Source of the DNA: Poecilobothrus nobilitatus
Taxonomy: Eukaryota > Arthropoda > Insecta > Diptera > Dolichopodidae
Assembly (NCBI GenBank): GCA_947095535.1
Contig: OX352772.1
Span: 188,585,179-188,649,178 of the forward strand
Direction: 5' to 3'
Length of the DNA: 64,000 nt
Notes under the pieces: generated by a model
What the model was told of the DNA's origin: nothing
Databases searched by the model: none
The model's input: only the letters and a program-made list of their open reading frames with translations
Made by a program: the position numbers and the translations under genes
Shown: one piece after another, positions 57,884 through 64,000 of the stretch
Position numbering within the stretch: the first letter of the stretch is position 1
Layout of the letters: every line of letters starts with the position of its first letter

Positions 57884-58572
57884 AAGATATTAACCATATA
57901 AATCTGACAAATGCTTTTCAAGTTATAGCTCTTTTAATCAAATTTGTTTGATTCTATAATTTAATATGTAGGTAAAGTTATGTAATAAGATACTATATTT
58001 CCGTATAACAATATATATTCGTTTTTTTTTCTATATTCATTTCTGTAAATTAATTATGTAATGTTATAATACGATAGCAACATTAATAATTTAGTATAGT
58101 CAATATGTATATTTTTGTTTTTTAGGCGAATCCTCATTTTAAAAATTTATAGGCGAATTCTCATTCCGTAATCATACTAGTTTTATACATTATTTTACTC
58201 TGCCTGTTATTATGTCTGTAATTAATTCTGTAATGTAGCAAACTATTGGACTTTTGTTTTTATTTTGTTTTCGTTCAGTATTCATCGTTTTTTGTGTTAT
58301 TTACTTGAGTTTAATGTTAAAGAAAAAAGTGAATTTGTAATTTAATAAAAATATGTATGGGTGTGTGAATATTTATTGTTCTTGTATGAATTATAAAAAT
58401 TGTTTAAAATATGTTTAGAAAAAAATTGCCACAGAAATGCAGTTATTTAAAATCGATCGATTTTTCTTATTCTAAAAAAAGTCTGTTTATTTTTTATTTT
58501 CTATGAATGATCTTTGATTACATTTTAAAATTCTTTTTCACTATCATAAGGAAAAATATACTTACATACCTT

Positions 58573-59470
58573 CCCAACAGGAAAAAGAAGCGCTCCAGCA
58601 TGCATGCTGGAAGCACTCCCAGTAAGGTAAGAAGCGCTTCCTTTTTATTCTTTTATTGCTTCTTTTTTCTTATAGATGTCCGCAAAAAGAAGCAACGCGT
58701 TCGTACTTTTACGTCGTAAGGTTCCCTTTGAGTATTCTGAATCTGAGCATGACTGTGAAGGTTGACTCTAGAAGGTATGACTGGGAAGGCATCTAGAAGG
58801 CATTACTGAGAAAGCATATAGAATGTATGACTTTGATATGATATAGAATGCATAACTTTGATGGCATGTAGAACGCATGACTTTGATGGCATGTAGAATG
58901 CATTAGTAAACTATAGAAAGATATATTTCAATCTTATAAGTGTACAAATTAAATAACAAAAGCAAGTTTTCCTTTTAATATATAAGAGTTCCTTTATTTT
59001 ATACTTTTTTATGAAGCTTTTTGAATAAATCTAGTTTAATTTGATTAAAATTGACAATAAATAATTTTATCGACATACATATTCTATAAATAAAAAAAGC
59101 AAATAAAAAAAATAGTTACATTAATATTATTAATTTAAAAAGTTTAAACATTTTTAGATCAATTTGATCGCTTATAAATTTATCCCGATAAGAATTGTAA
59201 CATATAAAAATTTTCAATTTAAGCATATTATGTAGTAGTATTCCAAAAAAAAAAATTATTTACATTAAAAATTAAAAAAAACATTTAAACATTTTTACAT
59301 TAATTTATTTAAATTTCAAAAAACGATCTCATTTCCTTCGGTAGCGCTTCTTTAAAAGCGTTCTAGAATCCATGATTTATTGCTTCCCATTTACCACACG
59401 ATTTTTTTTGTTTTAAATGAGTGCTTTTAGATACCTTCTAGAGGAAGCCCTTCTCTTTTTTCCCGTTGGG
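58573..59470. mobile_element. MITE-like element (unit 2 copy)
   Basis: Same sequence as 54515-55412 apart from A at 59355. Confidence 0.65.
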
Positions 59471-61096
59471 TTCTTACTATAATAATTTTTATATGTACAT
59501 ACATATAATATAATGTAAAATCACAAATTTATATATTATGTTCTGTGACGTTACGTAATGCACAAAACAAATATTTTTTGAATTATTGTTTTGTAAAATG
59601 TAATGTTTGTTTCTCAGTTCGTAAAACAAAATCAAAAATTTTTTATTTTCGTATGTTCTTCATACATACATACATGCCATTTACCTTTTGTTTTATATCT
59701 TTCTTATCTGCCTGCCCGCATGTAGAAAATTTCATTATTAACATATTAATATATTGATAAAATGATAAAATATTTGTTAATTACATTTTTAATATCATTA
59801 TAAATTCTATAATTATATAATAAAATTTTTTTTTTTTTTTCAATTTTCATTTAGAATTTTTTTTTTTAACAATTTTAAAATAAATATATTACACACATGA
59901 ATTTATATCAAATTATCCTGTAATTTAGAGCATTTTCAATAATAATAATTTTATCATAATACTATAACCCATATTTTTAGTCAAAGAAAATTTATAAAAT
60001 AGCATATATTATTACAATTACATATATTCACAAAAATTATTTTTCATCTACTTTATATTTGAAAACTTACAATACAAAAAACAATACATAGGTATCTTTT
60101 CAATTATTTACTTTATTAAAATAAAATTTAACATCATATCTAATGAAGATAAAAATCTCAATGATCTCCCGCTACATTAACTATGGCGAGTACTTCAAAT
60201 GAAACATGAAATCTTAAATCAAGATAATAATTACAAAAAGGTAGAAGCAAATGAATAATGAAGAAATTTTTTTCTTTTTTTTTATTAAAATTATATTGCA
60301 CATGAAGAGAAAATTCAAATTTATAATCCAAACATAATTAATAATATAATAATTTAAGTTTTGAATTCCAATTTTGCATAAAATATATTATTACATTAAG
60401 CATAAGTATAGATAATTAAGAAAAACTCTCTTTTTTTCTTTTTTGTTAAGGGGAGAGTAATGTAGCGAGTATATATAATATAATTACAATATGATTACAA
60501 TACTGCTACATATCTAATTAATGACAAGAGTACTCACCATCTCTTATCGTACAGATACGAGATGGGAATACTCTCGTCACTTCTCACAAAATAAAGTGTT
60601 ATACTCGTACTTTACATAATTTAGCTTTAAGTAATAATTTAAGATATATTGTAAGCTCACTTTGGTATAAACCTTCCTAAAGGAAAGATTAAAATATATA
60701 ATATAATAAAATACAGAGATACCGTACACTATAATTCAATTTTAATATTTAACTAAGTGAAACAATAGAAATGAAATATTATTGAATAAAAAGTAATTAT
60801 TGTGAATTAATATGTGACATAACAATATTTGTCACATGCATTTAAGGTAAGTAAATAATAAACGCATAATAGTATGTAAGTAATAAATAAAATATATTAT
60901 ATTATATTACAGAATAATTGTTATATATATTATATTATATTACACATTATTGTTGGTGAGAGATGACTCGGTGACATGGTGACGATTCAACTCCCATATT
61001 TCAGATAAGTATAAATTTAAATATTTTGTTGATGTGTTTCTTTGTGTTTCCTTATTTTCAATTGCAGGTGGATCCATGTAATGCGCAGACGGAACA

Positions 61097-61941
61097 GTCA
61101 TAATTTCCGATTACCAGACCATTGTAGCATCTTCCAAGTGGAAATTATGGCAATTCAAGAAGTCTTGATTCTACTGAATAGAGGCGTTTTGACTGTGAAG
61201 CAAGTACGTATTCTGTCAGACAGTCAGGCTGCGTTAAAATCTATGGAATCAACATGCACAACCTCGAAGGCTGTAATAAACTGTCGAAAATTTCTTAACG
61301 AGGTGGCCAGGCAGTTTAGCATTCAGCTTTGCTGGGTACCAGGTCATCGAAGTATTCCAGGAAATGAAAAAGCGAATGAACTCGCAAGAATTGGTACAAC
61401 CTTACAAGTTCTGCCGGATAGGGCCTGACTAGGGGTACCTCCATCCACAAGCAAAACTTTAGTTCGAAAGGAACAATTACAAATGGTCAAACTTAACCTC
61501 GTGCAATATCACAAGATTGATATGGCCCAAAACCGATTTAAGACGATCCAATGATCTGCTTTCCCTCAAAAGGGCAGACATTGGAATGACAATGGAAATA
61601 ATCACCGGTCACTGTCTAATAGGTAAGCATGCCAGAAGACTTGGCTTATCCCCAAACGACTATTGGAGACCCTGCAAGGATGAAGAAGAGGAGGAAACTA
61701 CTCTCCATCTCCTATGCACATGCCCGGCCTTGTCGGCAATAATACCCATTTGAGGCAATATCTCTTCGACAGCCTTAGCTATCTGTCAGGTAAAAATGTG
61801 AAGAGTATTCTTCGCTTTGCAAAAAGCTCAAATTGGTTTTAACGAGTGGGATAGAAAAGCTTCTATGTGGTATCACAATGGACCAAATACGGTCTAAGTG
61901 TGCCTTTTTGGCCACCTTAACCTAACCTAACCTAACCTAAT
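61097..61941 (+). pseudogene. LOA-type LINE RNase H and 3' end (unit 3 copy)
   Basis: Same as the unit 2 copy, with the same disabling changes. The flanking GTCAT is retained at 61097-61101, although no BEL body accompanies it. Confidence 0.9.
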
Positions 61942-62630
61942 AAGATATTAACCATATAAATCTGACAAATGCTTTTCAAGTTATAGCTCTTTTAATCAAA
62001 TTTGTTTGATTCTATAATTTAATATGTAGGTAAAGTTACGTAATAAGATACTATATTTCCGTATAACAATATATATTCGTTTTTTTTTCTATATTCATTT
62101 CTGTAAATTAATTATGTAATGTTATAATACGATAGCAACATTAATAATTTAGTATAGTCAATATGTATATTTTTGTTTTTTAGGCGAATCCTCATTTTAA
62201 AAATTTATAGGCGAATTCTCATTCCGTAATCATACTAGTTTTATACATTATTTTACTCTGCCTGTTATTATGTCTGTAATTAATTCTGTAATGTAGCAAA
62301 CTATTGGACTTTTGTTTTTATTTTGTTTTCGTTCAGTATTCATCGTTTTTTGTGTTATTTACTTGAGTTTAATATTAAAGAAAAAAGTGAATTTGTAATT
62401 TAATAAAAATATGTATGGGTGTGTGAATATTTATTGTTCTTGTATGAATTATAAAAATTGTTTAAAATATGTTTAGAAAAAAATTGCCACAGAAATGCAG
62501 TTATTTAAAATCGATCGATTTTTCTTATTCTAAAAAAAGTCTGTTTATTTTTTATTTTCTATGAATGATCTTTGATTACATTTTAAAATTCTTTTTCACT
62601 ATCATAAGGAAAAATATACTTACATACCTT

Positions 62631-63528
62631 CCCAACAGGAAAAAGAAGCGCTCCAGCATGCATGCTGGAAGCACTCCCAGTAAGGTAAGAAGCGCTTCCT
62701 TTTTATTCTTTTATTGCTTCTTTTTTCTTATAGATGTCCGCAAAAAGAAGCAACGCGTTCGTACTTTTACGTCGTAAGGTTCCCTTTGAGTATTCTGAAT
62801 CTGAGCATGACTGTGAAGGTTGACTCTAGAAGGTATGACTGGGAAGGCATCTAGAAGGCATTACTGAGAAAGCATATAGAATGTATGACTTTGATATGAT
62901 ATAGAATGCATAACTTTGATGGCATGTAGAACGCATGACTTTGATGGCATGTAGAATGCATTAGTAAACTATAGAAAGATATATTTCAATCTTATAAGTG
63001 TACAAATTAAATAACAAAAGCAAGTTTTCCTTTTAATATATAAGAGTTCCTTTATTTTATACTTTTTTATGAAGCTTTTTGAATAAATCTAGTTTAATTT
63101 GATTAAAATTGACAATAAATAATTTTATCGACATACATATTCTATAAATAAAAAAAGCAAATAAAAAAAATAGTTACATTAATATTATTAATTTAAAAAG
63201 TTTAAACATTTTTAGATCAATTTGATCGCTTATAAATTTATCCCGATAAGAATTGTAACATATAAAAATTTTCAATTTAAGCATATTATGTAGTAGTATT
63301 CCAAAAAAAAAAATTATTTACATTAAAAATTAAAAAAAACATTTAAACATTTTTACATTAATTTATTTAAATTTCAAAAAACGATCTCATTTCCTTCGGT
63401 AGCGCTTCTTTAGAAGCGTTCTAGAATCCATGATTTATTGCTTCCCATTTACCACACGATTTTTTTTGTTTTAAATGAGTGCTTTTAGATACCTTCTAGA
63501 GGAAGCCCTTCTCTTTTTTCCCGTTGGG
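62631..63528. mobile_element. MITE-like element (unit 3 copy)
   Basis: Same sequence as 54515-55412 at the positions compared. Confidence 0.65.
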
Positions 63529-63630
63529 TTCTTACTATAATAATTTTTATATGTACATACATATAATATAATGTAAAATCACAAATTTATATATTATGTT
63601 CTGTGACGTTACGTAATGCACAAAACAAAT

Positions 63631-64000
63631 AAAACGTTTTCATTTTTATCTTTAGAGCCGATGTACACGTTCATGAACATGAACGAAAAATTGCCTGAAA
63701 ACATGAAAACGTCAAATGTGTTCTCCGTACACGAGAAAATCAAATTAAAAACAATTTATTGTCAATGTCATTTTTTCATTTTTATTTGTTTCAACAATTT
63801 GCTTCAGCTTCCATATGTGCAAGTCTTGTGAAGGAGAATAAGAAAAAAAATAAAAGAATTTCGATGAAAGAATGGAGAAAAAATAAAAAAGTTCTTTTCA
63901 CTTTCTTCAAAATCAGTTAAGATTAAACGATAAAGAATCGTTCAAAAATTTCATATGGATGGAGGAAAATTTATTTTTTTAATTAAAAATTAATAATTTC
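63631..64000 (+). other. Right flank of the triplication
   Basis: New sequence, AT-rich, no convincing gene. It contains ACGTTTTCAT (63634) with its complement ATGAAAACGT (63703), the partial palindrome GTTCATGAACATGAAC (63669-63684) and GTACAC/GTACACG words. These inverted words hint at another terminal-repeat element running off the window. Confidence 0.45.

Larger units (their letters stand above)
55515..59572 (+). repeat. Tandem unit 2 (4,058 bp)
   Basis: Copy of unit 1. I found four differences private to this unit: T at 56695 (C in the others), T at 57981 (C), G at 58316 (A) and A at 59355 (G), all transitions. All element parts lie 4,058 bp further along than in unit 1. Confidence 0.95.
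59573..63630 (+). repeat. Tandem unit 3 (4,058 bp)
   Basis: At the four sites where unit 2 differs, this unit agrees with unit 1. It ends CACAAAACAAAT at 63630, after which new sequence (AAAACGTTTTC) begins. Confidence 0.95.

Noticed and set aside
63616..63831. 71-codon frame at the right edge
   Set aside because: Starts within the last bases of the tandem unit and runs over inverted-repeat words; no known domain.

Overview
The window is AT-rich eukaryotic DNA built almost entirely of transposable elements and their relics. I found no convincing host protein gene. The elements (rosa-type DD41D mariners, BEL/Pao, an LOA-type LINE with RNase H, PIF/Harbinger, Helitron and DINE-1-like elements, Polinton DNA polymerase relics) and primer-binding sites matching fly tRNA-Lys, tRNA-Tyr and tRNA-Trp suggest an insect, most likely a higher dipteran, in repeat-rich (heterochromatin-like) sequence. 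Species cannot be decided from the sequence.

Layout. 1-1776: end of a gypsy-like LTR element on the minus strand, with a tRNA-Lys-type PBS. 1917-2172: Polinton-type DNA polymerase B relic. 2280-5555: PIF/Harbinger element with a broken four-exon transposase (+) and a broken Myb/SANT partner gene (-). 5900-11190: a second Polinton-like copy cut by a CR1-like LINE (-) and by a rosa mariner whose TA site duplication is exact. 11345-11860: MITE rich in ATATCGG motifs. 12520-13401: internally deleted second rosa mariner. 14881-15064: tRNA-derived SINE. 15873-18241: Helitron-like element carrying a ~147-bp minisatellite. 18681-19620: Polinton-like end fragment and a LINE 3' end. 19876-21428 and 24153-26332: two DINE/Helentron-like elements in opposite orientation, the second with about 11 copies of a ~147-bp monomer. 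21988-23395: unclassified inverted-repeat transposon. 26590-28228: internally deleted LINE. 28113-32018: fold-back structure with ~1.25-kb arms around a PolB relic. 32067-37950: tandem repeats and a decayed CR1-like LINE.

38411-53825: an LOA-type LINE interrupted in its RNase H domain by a BEL/Pao element (42555-52980, target duplication GTCAT). The BEL 5' LTR is itself interrupted by a coding-free mini LTR element (50588-52612, target duplication CTAT). 51456-63630: three tandem, nearly identical units of about 4,058 bp, each carrying part of this nested stack plus the LINE 3' end and a MITE.

No genes here work together as a host pathway. The functional relationships are those inside each element (transposase with Myb partner; gag-PR-RT-RH-IN; ORF1 with EN-RT-RNase H), and every coding region examined carries at least one stop, frameshift or deletion. 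The most striking structures are the recent 4-kb triplication, the datable nested insertion stack, and the fold-back Polinton-like derivative whose two arms share the same LINE tail.
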